The notes under the pieces are model-generated. The model did not search any database. It was not told where the DNA came from and saw only the letters and a program-made list of their open reading frames with translations. Positions 11,420 to 22,479 of a DNA stretch of 64,000 nt are shown here, one piece after another. How positions within the stretch are numbered: position 1 is the first letter of the stretch; every line of letters starts with the position of its first letter. Source of the stretch: Ashinkailepas kermadecensis (lineage: Eukaryota > Arthropoda > Thecostraca > Neolepadidae). The stretch covers positions 23,501-87,500 of the forward strand of contig JAOTOM010004793.1 of the NCBI GenBank assembly GCA_034440615.1, in the 5' to 3' direction. The position numbers were made by a program, and so were the translations under genes.

Positions 11420-11920
11420 CTAACTACTGCACGCCACGACCTCCGGGTCGTCACCCATCAGCACACGCAAGGAGTCGGTGTTCGCTCTTCCAAAACACTG
11501 GCGGCTCAAGCGTTCCAGCGATGAACGCGCTGGCATGACATGACGTACAGTAAGCAGGGCAGAACAACATGGACATAATGATCGGTCACCACCGGTCAGA
11601 ATGTAGCTATGTGTGGCTGGGGTAAATGCTATAGTCAGACGGCAGAGCGTAGCTTCCTCCCGTCGGCCGACCCGACGATAGGACCACCCCGTAGTCCTAA
11701 TGTCGGTTTCAGGACTCCTCATTCTACACTCCGAGTTCCGGACTCGTTGCCACTCTGATATCGCATACACGATGACATAGAGGGATATAGGTCCCTTGGA
11801 GGGGTGATAAGGAAACGACGCGGCCACTATTGATAGCGGTTTGCACAGCCATGTCAGCCGCTTCTTTCACATTTGACCAGACGTGACTGGAAATCCAGCA
11901 AAAGACAGCGGTCTCACCGA
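11420..11920 (-). pseudogene. non-LTR retrotransposon fragment: end of RNase H plus C-terminal region
   Basis: Reading the minus strand from about 11909, AVFCWISSHVWSNVKEAAD matches the C-terminal RNase H signature of LINE ORF2 proteins (WIPSHVG..GNE.AD), with the central G..G of the consensus lost. After a one-base frameshift near 11830 the frame continues as YAISEWQRVRNS, then THSYILTGGD and LCPCCSALLTVRHV, the conserved Cys-containing region that follows RNase H in I-superfamily elements. RT and endonuclease are absent, so it is a short 3'-end fragment. A LINE with an RNase H domain (I, LOA or R1-like) is the likely source; the clade is not resolved. Confidence 0.75.
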
Positions 11921-12008
11921 TTCTATTTAGAACTCACAACTCGTACAATGTTGCAAGCAAGTCAGTTATCCTGGTTGAACGATTGCATTGCTAAGAAGCT
12001 GCTCAGAC

Positions 12009-12413
12009 ACACGTGTCTCACTTAGAGGGGGGGGCGTATAAGAAGGTGGCACGAGTGACAGTGAGGCCTATTTTGAAATTCCTATTTCGACATAATATGC
12101 ATTTCGATGCATGGACACATCGATGCATCGAAACACTGCAGGCGAGATTACCAAAAGACTCTCTGGAGTCTGAAAACAACGTGCTTCACGAATTGATTAT
12201 CTTGCATAAAACGAACAGCTTTGAAATGGCCTACAATTAAGCAGTTAGTAGTACACATGGATGCATGTTTTGGTTATCTCACATGTAGCATTTCGATGCA
12301 TCGATGCGTCCATGCATCGAAATGCCTATTTTGAAATAGGCATTTCAAAATTGGTCTCACCGTCTGACACGCGTACCACCTTCTTATACGTCCCCCATGT
12401 GAGACACGTCTCA
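12009..12413. repeat. long inverted repeat, ~120-bp arms
   Basis: The left arm (12009-12131) and right arm (12294-12413) are reverse complements of each other over about 120 bp with scattered mismatches. Shared landmarks are CGTATAAGAAGGTGG, a CCTATTTTGAAAT block and CATTTCGATGCATGGAC. Each arm also contains its own small palindrome of TTTCGATGCATCGAT type. The spacer is ~160 bp. The right arm runs straight into the CACGTG-bearing array that follows, and the left arm starts with a unit-like GACACACGTGTCTCAC. Confidence 0.85.
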
Positions 12414-12990
12414 CCATCTGACACACGTGCCACCTTCTTCCACAGTCACAATGGCACACGTGCCACCTTCTTCCACAGTCCACTGGATGGCAGACGCGCC
12501 ACCTTCTTCCACATTCCCCTGGATGACACATGTGCCACCTTACCTCATGGCCTCCTTCTAACACACGTCATTTTCTCTCACCCCCACGCTGCCTTCATCG
12601 TCTGACAGACGTGTCGCCTTCTAGCATTGTCCCTCGTCTAACATACATGCCACCTTCTGTCACTTCCTCCGTCTGATACATGTGCCACCCGTCGGATACA
12701 CGTGTCACTTCCCCCGTCTGATACACGTGTCACTCCCCCGTCTGATACACGTGCCACCCGTCGGATACACGTGTCACTTCCCCGTCTGATACACGTGTCA
12801 CTCTCCCGTCTGATACACGTGCCACCCGTCTGATACACTTGTCACTTCCCCCGTCTGATACACGTGTCACTCCACCCCGTCTGATACACGTGTCACTCCC
12901 CTCGTCTGATACACGTGCCACCTTCTGTCACTCCCCCATCTGAGACACGTGCCACCTTCTACCACGGCCCCTCGTCTGACACACGTGATG
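12414..12990. repeat. diverged array with ACACGTG motifs
   Basis: Irregular units of about 20-40 bp built on CGTCTGATACACGTGTCAC and GACACACGTGCCACCTTCT. The second motif resembles the unit at 10085-11175 (GACACACGTGCTACCTTCT), so the two arrays appear to be distant relatives. The section 12680-12925 is the most regular. Confidence 0.85.
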
Positions 12991-13255
12991 ATCGGAAATA
13001 TGTTGCAATTTATTCAAAATGCAATTCTTGTCTGATACGCATTTAGCAGTTCGACGGCAAAGACATAAAGTAGAAAGACATTTCACCTGCAAATTGTTTC
13101 AGAACAGCTGCTTGTTGAAAAACTATGCGAATAATTTACACAAATCGCAGATATAGAGGGCTTGCGTGCAACTAGAAAGCATGTGTGTGCACGTCTTATA
13201 TGCACAAAGGCATGTCGGTCGGTTAGCAGGACTTCAGGTCATATCGATCGGGTCC

Positions 13256-13595
13256 AGACGAGGTCATTGGTAACAGCAGATGACTGGCTGGGGCCATTGG
13301 TAACAGCAGATGACTGACTGGGGCCATTGGTAACTGCAGACGACTGACTGGGGCCATTGGTAACTGCAGATGACTGACTGGGGCCATTGGTAACAGCAGA
13401 CGACTGACTGGGGCCATTGGTAACTGCAGACGACTGACTGGGGCCATTGGTAACTGCAGATGACTGACTGGGGCCATTGGTAACAGCAGACGACTGACTG
13501 GGGCCATTGGTAACTGCAGACGACTGACTGGGGCCATTGGTAACAGCAGATGACTGGCTGGGGCCATTGGTAACAGCAGATGACTGGCCGGTGTA
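13256..13595. repeat. 30-bp tandem array
   Basis: Eleven or so exact-period 30-bp units, GGGGCCATTGGTAACTGCAG followed by ACGACTGACT. Two diagnostic sites (AACTGC or AACAGC; GACG or GATG) vary between copies. With a period divisible by three, minus-strand frames stay open as 10-residue repeats; I do not regard these as a gene. Confidence 0.95.
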
Positions 13596-13939
13596 GGGCT
13601 TCGGGCCCAAATGTTGGATATATCCACCATCTCTAACGAAGACTATCAATTGTCAACACCTGTCCCTGATAAGGAGCCTGAAGCCATCAGTCTGATTACC
13701 TTGCGTCGGATTTTCACAGCCTTGAATTTCATGACGCCTTGAATGATTCATGAAGCATTGAATGATTCATGGGCCGGTGGGTGAAGATTCTTTGCGATAA
13801 TTGAACGCATCAGCATGGCGTATGTCAGGTGCATTGTCACATCATTTTCACAACACCATTATTTAAATGACTGCATTATGCTGCATGACCTGGGATGACT
13901 TTGACCCTGTTTCTGCATCGCAAGGTAGCTTAAGACCTG
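13596..13939. other. unique DNA, no gene seen
   Basis: Short spacer with a small duplicated GAATGATTCATG motif near 13741-13770. Nothing else is recognisable. Confidence 0.55.
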
Positions 13940-14080
13940 GGACGACTGTGACTGTCCCGGGGGAGAATGGGACGACTGTGGTTATCACAGAGAGAAGGTG
14001 CGACTATGGCTGTCCCGGGGGAGAATGGGACGACTGTGGTTATCACAGAGAGAAGGTGCGACTATGGCTGTCCCGGGAGT
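13940..14080. repeat. 58-bp tandem repeat, about 2.3 copies
   Basis: Near-identical 58-bp units starting with CTGTCCCGGGGGAGAATGGG at 13952 and 14010, with a truncated third at 14068. The close identity suggests a recent duplication. Confidence 0.9.
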
Positions 14081-14495
14081 GTGTGGATCGGCAGTCACTA
14101 CATACGTGTGTGCAGCTATGTATATTCGTGGGAACGGTCGGAAAATCTGCATCGTTTCGAGACCCGCAGAAGTACTAGTGTTGGTACAGGATGTGAGGGT
14201 TTCGTGTTGGCAGTGTTGGCATTTCTACGTAGTGCTGTATCCCAGAGAACACTGGCAGTGCATACGGCCTGCGTCATCCTCCCCCCCCCACACCCTCACC
14301 CCCACGACGTCGCACGGCGTCTGCTGACGTCATGTCGAACTGCTGTCGGGGCGGGATTCCCGCGGCACTGTGCCTGGCGGGATTACCTGGCGGTCGTTCA
14401 GCCGCCGTTTTAGTCGGTTTCGTGACGCGCAGATCGACATGGGGATTTACCGACCTCTCGTAGCGGTGCAGGCGGTGCGGCGGGAGAAGCTCAAC
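14081..14495. other. unique GC-rich spacer, no gene seen
   Basis: Includes a C-rich run at 14280-14300. I see no recognisable domain or RNA gene. Confidence 0.5.
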
Positions 14496-14735
14496 ACACA
14501 GCACGTACACAACACGTACACAACACGCACACAACACGCACACAACACGTACATAGCACGTACACAACACGCACACAACATGTACACAGCACGTACACAA
14601 CACGTACGCAATACGTACACAATACGGACACAACACGTACACAATACGAACACAATACGTACATAACACGTACACAACACGTAAACGGCACGCACAGAAC
14701 GCGTATACAACACGTAAACAACACGTACACAAACA
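14496..14735. repeat. short-period ACACAACACGTAC repeat
   Basis: A low-complexity array of ACACAACACGTAC-like units, mostly 10-12 bp, with interruptions. It encodes VLCTCCVRVVYVLC-type strings on the minus strand, which are repeat artefacts and not a protein. Confidence 0.9.
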
Positions 14736-14807
14736 CTGAGCAGGCGAGCTGACTCAAAGATGCACACTTTGTCAGCAAACTCGTAGTCAGGGCTTTTGCA
14801 GGTGGCT

Positions 14808-15115
14808 CAGAGGACGGAGGAACAGGTCAGGTGATTTAGAGGAGGAGAGGCCATGTCAGGTCTCAGTGCTGGGAACCAGGCCAGGTGACCCAGAGCCGGA
14901 GATCTGGTCAGGTGACTCAGCGTTGGAGACCAGGCCAGGTGACCGAAGATCGAGGAAAGGTGACTGAGGACCGAGGAACAGATCAGGTGACTCAGCACTA
15001 GGGAACAAATCAGATGACTCAGCGCTAGAGAACAGGCCAGGTGACACGAGACCGAGGACCAGCTCAGGTAACTGAGGTCCGGAGACCTGGTCAGGTAACC
15101 CAGTGCCTGGGACCA
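14808..15115. repeat. diverged ~30-bp tandem array
   Basis: About ten loose copies of an element with core CCAGGTCAGGTGACTCAG and a variable GAG/GACCGAGGA section. Divergence is high, which suggests an old array that is no longer homogenised. Confidence 0.75.
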
Positions 15116-15274
15116 GGTTAGCAGCAGTGGTGCCGGCAGCTGGGTCGACATTAACTGTGTCCGGCGCGTGCGAGGTGCTGACACAATGGGCCAATCAGCG
15201 ACGGTGCCGCTAAACGGCAGCCGCCGCTGCCGACAGCCAAGGGACAGCACCATCAATGCCGCCGACCGGCCGTG

Positions 15275-15485
15275 TGTATAGATGGCCGCGGCGGCCCAGC
15301 TGCATGTGACAGGCTCGGTACCGAGCCAGCGCGGCGCAGCTGGTCCGTCCTGTGCTGCAGCTGGTCCGTCCTGTGCTGCAGCTGGTCCGTCCTGCGCTGC
15401 GCGGCCATGTATAGATGGCCGCGGCGGCCCAGCTGCATGTGGCAGGCTCGGTACCGAGCCACCGCGGCGCAGCTGGTCCGTCCCA
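15275..15485. repeat. 133-bp duplication with internal palindromes
   Basis: A block starting TGTATAGATGGCCGCGGCGG at 15275 is repeated at 15408 with two or three differences. Each copy contains GGCTCGGTACCGAGCC, a perfect 16-bp palindrome. A CAGCTGGTCCGTCCTGTGCT unit of ~21 bp is present three times in the first copy. Confidence 0.9.
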
Positions 15486-15581
15486 CGACCTGCTGGAACA
15501 GCCACAATGCTGCACTGTCCAGGCAGAGCAACAGCCGTCCCGAGTTCTCTCGGCATCACTGCAGCCGTCCACCGCCTCCCG

Positions 15582-16877
15582 GGACAGCCAGATTCGCTCC
15601 ACCACATCGTGGGACAGCCAGAATCGCCCCACCACCTACCGGGACAGCCAGAGTCGTTCCACCACCTCCCGGGACAGCCAGAGTCGTCCCACCACCTCCT
15701 GGGACAGCCAGAGTCGCTCCACCACCTCCCGGGACAGCCAGAGTCGCCCCACCACCTACCGGGACAGCCAGAGTCGTTCCACCACCTCCCGGGACAGCTA
15801 GAGTCGTCCTACCACCTCGTGGGACAGCCAGAGTCGCCCACCACCTCACGGGACAGCCAGAGTCGTCCCACTTCCTCGTGGGACAGCCAGAGTCGTTCCA
15901 CCACCTCGTGGGACAGCTAGAGTCGCCCCACCACCTCCCGGGACATCCAGAGTCGTCCCACCACCTCCTGGGACAGCCAGAGTCGCTCCACCACCTCCCG
16001 GGACAGCCAGAATCGTCCCACCACCTCGTGGGACAACCAGAATCGTCCCACGACCTCGTGGGACAGCCAGAGTCGCCCCACCACCTCCCGGGACAGCCAT
16101 AGTCGTCCCACCACCTCCCGGGACAGCCAGAGTCGTCCCACCACCTCGTGGGACAGCCAGAGTCGCCCCACCACCTCCCGGGACAGCGAGAGTCGTTCCA
16201 CCACCTCCCGGGGCAGCCAGAGTCGTCCCACCACCTCCTGGGACAGCCAGAGTCGCTCCACCACCTCCCGGGACAGCCAGAATCGTCCCACCACCTCGTG
16301 GGACAGCCAGAGTCGCCCCACCACCTCCCGGGACAGCCATAGTCGTCCCACCACCTCCCGGGACAGCCAGAGTCGTCCCACCACCTCGTGGGACAGCCAG
16401 AGTCGCCCCACCACCTCCCGGGACAGCCAGAGTCGTTCCACCACCTCCCGGGACAGCTAGAGTCGTCCCACCACCTGGTGGGACAGCCAGAGTCGCCCAC
16501 CACCTCGCGGGACAGCCAGAGTCGTCCCACTACCTCGTGGGACAGCCAGAGTCGTTCCACCACCTCGTGGGACAGCCAGAGTCGCCCCACCACCTCCCGG
16601 GACAGCTAGAGTCGTCCCACCACCTCCTGGGACAGCCAGAGTCGCTCCACCACCTCCCGGGACAGCCAGAATCGTCCCACCACCTCGTGGGACAGCTAGA
16701 GTCGTCCCACCACCTCGTGGGACAGCCAGAGTCGTCCACCACCTCTCGGAACAGCTAAAGTCGTCCCACCACCTCCCAGGACAGCCAGAGTCGTCCCACC
16801 ACCTCGTGGGACAGCCAGAGTCGCCCCATCACCTCCCGGAACAACCAGAGTCGTCTCACCGTCTCCCGGGACAGCTA
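15582..16877. repeat. 30-bp tandem array with 240-bp higher-order repeat
   Basis: About 43 units of CCACCTCCCGGGACAGCCAG followed by AGTCGTCCCA. Variants (CCCGGG, CGTGGG, CCTGGG; GTCGTC, GTCGCC, GTCGTT, GTCGCT) recur in order: the 120 bp from 16081 are repeated almost exactly from 16321, an 8-unit (240-bp) period. Minus-strand frames remain open for up to 345 codons of a 10-residue [14 protein letters not shown] repeat. With one strand open only because the unit length is divisible by three, I do not call a gene. Confidence 0.95.
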
Positions 16878-16927
16878 GATTCCCATATACATATGAAAAT
16901 ATACCTAACAACATAAATACACACATG

Positions 16928-17079
<152 letters not shown>

Positions 17080-17858
17080 CGAGCATACGAATAACACGAG
17101 AGTGTGTGGCTATTACCTTGATATTGTGCACTATGGGCCTCATTACTGCCTATCATGAACACATTGCTCTTGTTATTCGTGTGCGTACACGTGGCTTTCT
17201 TTTCGTAGTCAGCTGGTCATAACATGTATTTATTTGTGATGCGTTGTATGTTGATGCTGAACCTGAGGCTCATGCGTGATATAACGATAATTGTAATTAT
17301 TTCGGTGAAGGGCAAGGGTAAGCACCTTAGCTGCAATGTAGGGATAACCGTATTCCCTGTGGGAGGCAGAATTCCCTGCCTCCTCCCTTCAACCACCCAC
17401 CCCACCCGATAGGGTTTTATCATGTGCCATTTACGGAAATCTTCACTAGGTATCGTGCATTTTTAAAACTATTATTTTATGCATTCTTTTAAAAGCAATG
17501 GGACTTTGTTTTACCAGGGGAGGCCTCTGGAGATATGGGCGAGTGTCTATGAATGCACGGTACGCCATTTTTATTGTTGACCATGTATTCCTGTTAAGGT
17601 CACGTCACGGATTGATATCTTCGGTACTACGTTGCAAGGAAATGATCAGTAGTCCTTTGGTTTGGCACTTTTGCTCGAAGACGTAATTTTGTCAGAAGAT
17701 CAGGTCCAGCGTGCCAAAATTATGGCGCTTTTTCAAGCTGCATAAATTGAACTAAACTTGTGCTATGCTATAGCTACGATCCTCGAACACATCGAAGTGA
17801 ATTTCAAGTGTATTTTTGCGACCAATAGCAGCTGCAGACAGACATTTCCGTGACCTTC
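17080..17858. other. unique DNA, no gene seen
   Basis: AT-rich spacer with no recognisable protein or RNA gene. Confidence 0.55.
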
Positions 17859-18847
17859 TTAACACGCTCACTGGAGGGCGGGGGAGGGGGGGCGAAATCC
17901 GCCCATCCATCCGATTTTTCGTACATGACTCCAGATTTTACCAGTCGATATACGCCATTTTTGCATACCTGCTTAGAAATGTCCGGCGCGTCGCTTAAAG
18001 TAAGAAAAACGGAAATCTGCCGGCAATTGTTCGAGTTAAGGGCTGTTAAATTCAAAACATTTCGCAGCGCCAGACCACAAAAATCGGCGCTGATGTGCTT
18101 CCCGTATATTGGCAAAATGCAGGTGTTCTTGGCAACACTAGCGACTTGTTTGATGTATATTGTTATGCTATATAGTTCCAAGGTCGTGTTAGGTCATCGA
18201 GGTCAAGTCAGATGAAGTTCATGGCAGGTTAATGGAACCAAACTTGGCCAACTGGAATGTTGTCATAAATGCAAATGACTGTCATGCGATTGACGTCGCT
18301 TTGCATGTAACTCCCTACACATCCTGAAAACTACTGTTTGTCATTGTGTACCTAAGCGTTCCCATACTTTATTCATGTACTTCACTCCTTTCTTCGCGGA
18401 GCCGATTGCGCCGAGCCGCCCGACGGAGCAGTCGGGCGGGCGGCCCGGTTCCGGTAACTGGAACAGGTAACTGACCTGATAAAGTGCTGCTATATGGGTG
18501 ACTTGGGGTCAAATTCCGGGTCTAGCATCTGTATTGCATAATTAGTAATGTCCAAAACATCATTGATGCCCATTTTGGAGCATTTAAACACAATCACAGC
18601 GATCCATAACAATGACAAGCCAAGCCACGCAATACAATACAATTTTGACATATGTGACTTCATTTGACCTTGAACATATTGACCTAAAGTCATGAACGTT
18701 GCACACAATAGAGTTCACTATCGTACCCATCCACCCTGCGAATCTCGTTACTCCAGCGTTAGCAGGAGCCGAGATCTTAGGGGGGGCGGAATCCGCCCCC
18801 CCCTCCAGTGTACGTAATTGTCAGAGGCCCTCCAGGGCGCATGTTAA
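17859..18847. mobile_element. TTAA-ended non-autonomous TIR element, copy 1
   Basis: Starts TTAACACGCTCACTGGAGGG and ends with the matching inverted CCCTCCAGGGCGCATGTTAA. Next to the ends lie G-run hairpins of GGGCGGATTCCGCCC type. A second copy in the opposite orientation is at 26226-27165. Near 18400-18450 sits a strong GC hairpin (CCGCCCGACGGAG/CAGTCGGGCGGGCGG), also present in copy 2. There is no transposase. TTAA at both ends in both copies suggests a piggyBac-like TTAA target duplication, but the terminal bases do not settle the superfamily. Confidence 0.75.
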
Positions 18848-19124
18848 CATACCGGTGCTGTAGCCGAAGTTGACTTCCGAATATAATCGGTTCGTCTCAT
18901 GTGTGGCACATGCAGTTGCTACACTGAATTGCTAATGTATAATAACAATCAGTGGCATTTTCATGAAGACAAATTGTGAACTCATAGACTGGGGCATTGA
19001 CAGATTCTCACCCTATATTTCACTAAAGTGTACGTGTCTGGCTACGCAATTAAAAAAGAGCACATGGGCAGTGTTACCCGCAAACGCTACTGGTACTCTG
19101 GCCAAACATTTTTTAGGTTGCAAG

Positions 19125-19915
19125 CAGTGACGTAGCCAGGATTTGGTCCGGGAGCGAACATCTGAAGAGGACCCCCACCTACTGAGCCCCCCGCCCCCAA
19201 TTTGTGGCTTTGGCCCCCTCCGTCGGCACAGGGGCCCTTCATGTCGGCCCTGGGTTCTCTCCGATGGTCCAAGGTCCTCCAGCTGATAGGGATCATCTTA
19301 GTCGGCACAGGGACTCCCGTTAGCGATCCAGAGCCTCCTCTGTCAGACCGGAGGCCCTCTCAACAGCTTGGGCCCCTCCATTAGGGTAGCGGCCTTTGTA
19401 CGGCTTAGGCCCATCCGTCGGCCAAAGGGCCCTTTCTGACAGCCTGAGGTTCTTTCCGGCAACTAGGACCAATTCCGTCATCACAGGGCCCTCTTTGATA
19501 ATCCGGGGCCCTTTTCCGTAAGTCTTTTTCAAAACTTTGGACCCTCTTCATCAGGTCAGGGGACCTTTCTTCGGTTTGGGCCCCGCCGTCAGCTCAGGGG
19601 CCAAAGGCTCAAGGACCAAGGCATCAGGTCAGCTCATATTGACTTGGGGCCCTCCGTCAGTCCGTGGTTCCTTCCAACCATTCGGGGCTCCCTCTGTTGA
19701 CCTGGAAGCCATTCATGTTGGCCCAACCCAGGGCCCTCAATCTTTCGTTGGTCCAGTGGCCCTTCAGTCGGCCCAAGGGCAGGGGGCTCTTGCGGCCCTC
19801 TGCACTGACACCTTGAGGTACCTTAAGAGCCCCCCCCCCAAGGCGGTCATCTGGAAGGTCCCTTCGAACCCTCCAGGGGCGGGTGCCCCTTCGCCTCCCC
19901 CTGGCTACTCCGCTG
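19125..19915. mobile_element. hAT-like short element with degenerate internal array (tentative)
   Basis: The left end CAGTGACGTAGCCAGGATTT resembles the left end of the large element at 45732. The right end, read on the minus strand from 19915, is CAGCGGAGTAGCCAGG, matching 13 of the first 16 bases. The 8-bp flanks (GTTGCAAG and GTCTCAAC) agree at only 5 positions, so the target duplication is unproven. The interior is an old ~30-bp array of GGGCCCT/CCGTCGG-like units. No coding capacity. Confidence 0.5.
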
Positions 19916-20451
19916 GTCTCAACGAGGATGACATGTGGACCATATGTCTCCCCACCATCCACCCCGCAGCAACACTCTTTCTCGTCTCTGCATCCGCCTC
20001 AGTGACTTTTGAGAATCTTATAAGGAATTAGGTATACACCAAGGGCAAATTGTATTGTCTGCAAATGGTGATGGGGAAGTAGGACCGAGGGGTTGGTCCC
20101 CACCACCCCTCATCATGTCGTCCCTAGATGTTCGAGGGATTCGTCGCATAGGAAAGGTCTCTCCATTCATACCCTAATCGCTGCTCCCACCCTAATCCTC
20201 TTCAGTCTTGAACAACGCTGTACGTCTGGGGGCCTCTCTTCCAGAAGGGTCTCGGGATAATTCACCTCCCGTCCTTGTAAAAATCTCGGATTTTCCCCAT
20301 GCCAAGTCCACTGCTAAGAACATCTCGGGAGAATTCACCTCCCGTCATTGTAGAACTCTTGTATCCGCCCCTTGCCAAGTTAATCGCCAAAACCTCGCTG
20401 TTGTTCCAATGCTACGGCTGCAAAGCCCTCAGCAAAATATCAAATATTACG
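19916..20451. other. unique DNA, no gene seen
   Basis: Contains two copies of a TCTCGGGA.AATTCACCTCCC motif at about 20250 and 20325 (a ~70-bp partial duplication). Otherwise unrecognised. Confidence 0.55.
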
Positions 20452-21030
20452 CGGAGGTACCGAGTACATCTGGAGGTACAGAGCTCATCCGGAGGCATAG
20501 AGTACATCTGGCGGTGCAGAGTACATCTGGAGGTACAGAGTACACTTGGAGGTGCAGAGTACATTGGAGGTACAGAGTACATCTGGAGGTGTGGAGTACA
20601 TCTGGTGGTACAGAGTACATCTGGAGGCATAGAGCACATCTGGAGGTGCAGAGCATATATGGAGGTGCAGAGTACATCTGGAGGTATAGAGTACATCTGG
20701 AGGTGCAGAGTATATCTGGAGGTACAGAGTACATCTGGAGGTGCAGAGTGCATCTGGAGGTACAGAGTACATTCGAAGGTACAGAGTATATCTGCAGGTA
20801 CAGATTACATCTGAAGGTGCAGAGCACGTCTGGAGGAATAGAGTACATTTGAAGGTAGAGAGCATATCTGGAGGTGCAGAGTACATCTGGATTTACAGAG
20901 TATGCTTGGAGGTACAGAGTACATCTGGAGGTATAGGGTGCATCTGGAGGTGCAGGGTGCATCTGGTGGCACAGAGTATATATGGAGGTACATAGTACAT
21001 CTAGAGATACAGAGTACATCTGGAGGTGTT
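20452..21030. repeat. 21-bp tandem array
   Basis: About 27 units of GGTACAGAGTACATCTGGAG plus G. Substitutions are frequent but the 21-bp period is well kept, so frames stay open as 7-residue repeats on both strands. No start context, signal peptide or domain supports a protein. Confidence 0.95.
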
Positions 21031-21661
21031 GGTCGGCATGACGCATACGGCGAGCCATTCGAGTGGCTTATCTGCAAAGGCCGCAATAGCTGTCGCTGGA
21101 GATTTATCAGTGTGTGGACACTTGACAAAAGTCCACCTGCATCGGCTGCCGTAAAATTCGCTAATCGAATACTAAATCTGACGAAATTTTCGATAAATGC
21201 CGATTCTCGGTCACATGGAGCTTCCCGCTATCAAGTGTTTTGCCGGTAATTCCGTTCGCTTCTGCGCATTTTCGTGAATTTCTCAGTAGCCCAGCGCCGT
21301 TCACTTCCTGGATGTCGACGCTATAGCGTAGTAGCTGCTTGGTGCACCTGATGTAACTGCATTGACTCTGATGTCCAGCATTCTAACACTTGCATTTTGA
21401 AAGTGGAAATTGAATGCCAGACCGCACAAAGAGGTATTATAAGGAAGTGCCTGTGTTGCATGGGTCCAGGTATGCATCACAGCCATACTCAGTGAATGAA
21501 CTTCGCGTTGATGCGGATCCGCCGTGCTTCAATAACTTGTTCTTATTACCATTCGTTCATTGAAGAAAAAAACGTCACGTCATGTCGGACAAACGCAATT
21601 TGCGATACAAATTCAAGTGCAGAGGGTGTGGAATTAACGCAATCGTATAGCAATATCTGAC
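21031..21661. other. unique DNA, no gene seen
   Basis: No recognisable protein, RNA or mobile-element similarity. Confidence 0.55.
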
Positions 21662-21812
21662 CGAGGAGTGTATGTGGCACGATGTGTGCGAGTGTGGGAG
21701 TGTATGTAGCACTATGTAATGGAGTGTAGGAGTGTATGTGCCACGATGTGTAGGAGTGTATGTGAGTATGTTACACGATGTGTAGGAGTGTATGAGTGCA
21801 TGTGGCACGAGG
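21662..21812. repeat. short diverged repeat, GTAGGAGTGTATGTG type
   Basis: Four or five units of about 30-36 bp with core GGAGTGTATGTGGCACGATG. It is imperfect and interrupted. Confidence 0.8.
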
Positions 21813-22479
21813 ACCTAAATTTGTACAGAAAACAACCACTAGACCGCAATATTGGTGTTCCCCTGCTTGCGGTATATGGTGAACACATTACCGCGAGCCA
21901 GCACTATGTAATAATTGCAGTGCAACGCTACGCTTCCCTTAACTCAAGCATGACATCACCTATAGTACAGCTGAAGACGATCTCGGAGGAACAACTATAG
22001 GGTGATTTCGCAACATTTGGTATGCGATTGGCCTCCACTCACCTTCCCCACCTCAATTGGACGGCATAATCAGACTGATGTTGATGATAGATCATGCAAT
22101 GCAATGCAGTGCAGTTAGTACATGTGGGGACGAGTGTACACAGCTTGACAACCCCTGAGTCATTCCCCTGCCGGTAGGGAACAGCCTCCTATCTCCTAGG
22201 GGTGTCGTGTATATACCCTTAGGTGGGTCATCATCCATTCGATGGTTAATTTCCCTTCCCACAAAGTCTTCTTGATTTGAGATATGATGAGGCTTCTCCC
22301 AAAGGCTCAGACATCTCATACGATCTCCCCCACCCTGTCATTGGTTTCATAAAACGTCCTACATGTCCCTCTCCTTAAGCCAATGAGCATGCTTATCTGT
22401 CACAAGATCGCCTCATCTCCGAGATTCTACCCGGCCAGGACAAGCAGCTCAGATCTGCAGATACAAATATAGGTCACTG
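21813..22479. other. unique DNA, no gene seen
   Basis: No recognisable coding or RNA feature. The open frame on the minus strand at 22092-22319 has no recognisable domain. Confidence 0.5.

Noticed and set aside
18490..18708. About 46 codons conserved between the two TTAA elements (minus strand here, plus strand at 26348-26587)
   Set aside because: I compared codons: nine differ non-synonymously and two synonymously, as expected from neutral DNA divergence. The upstream start codons do not align.
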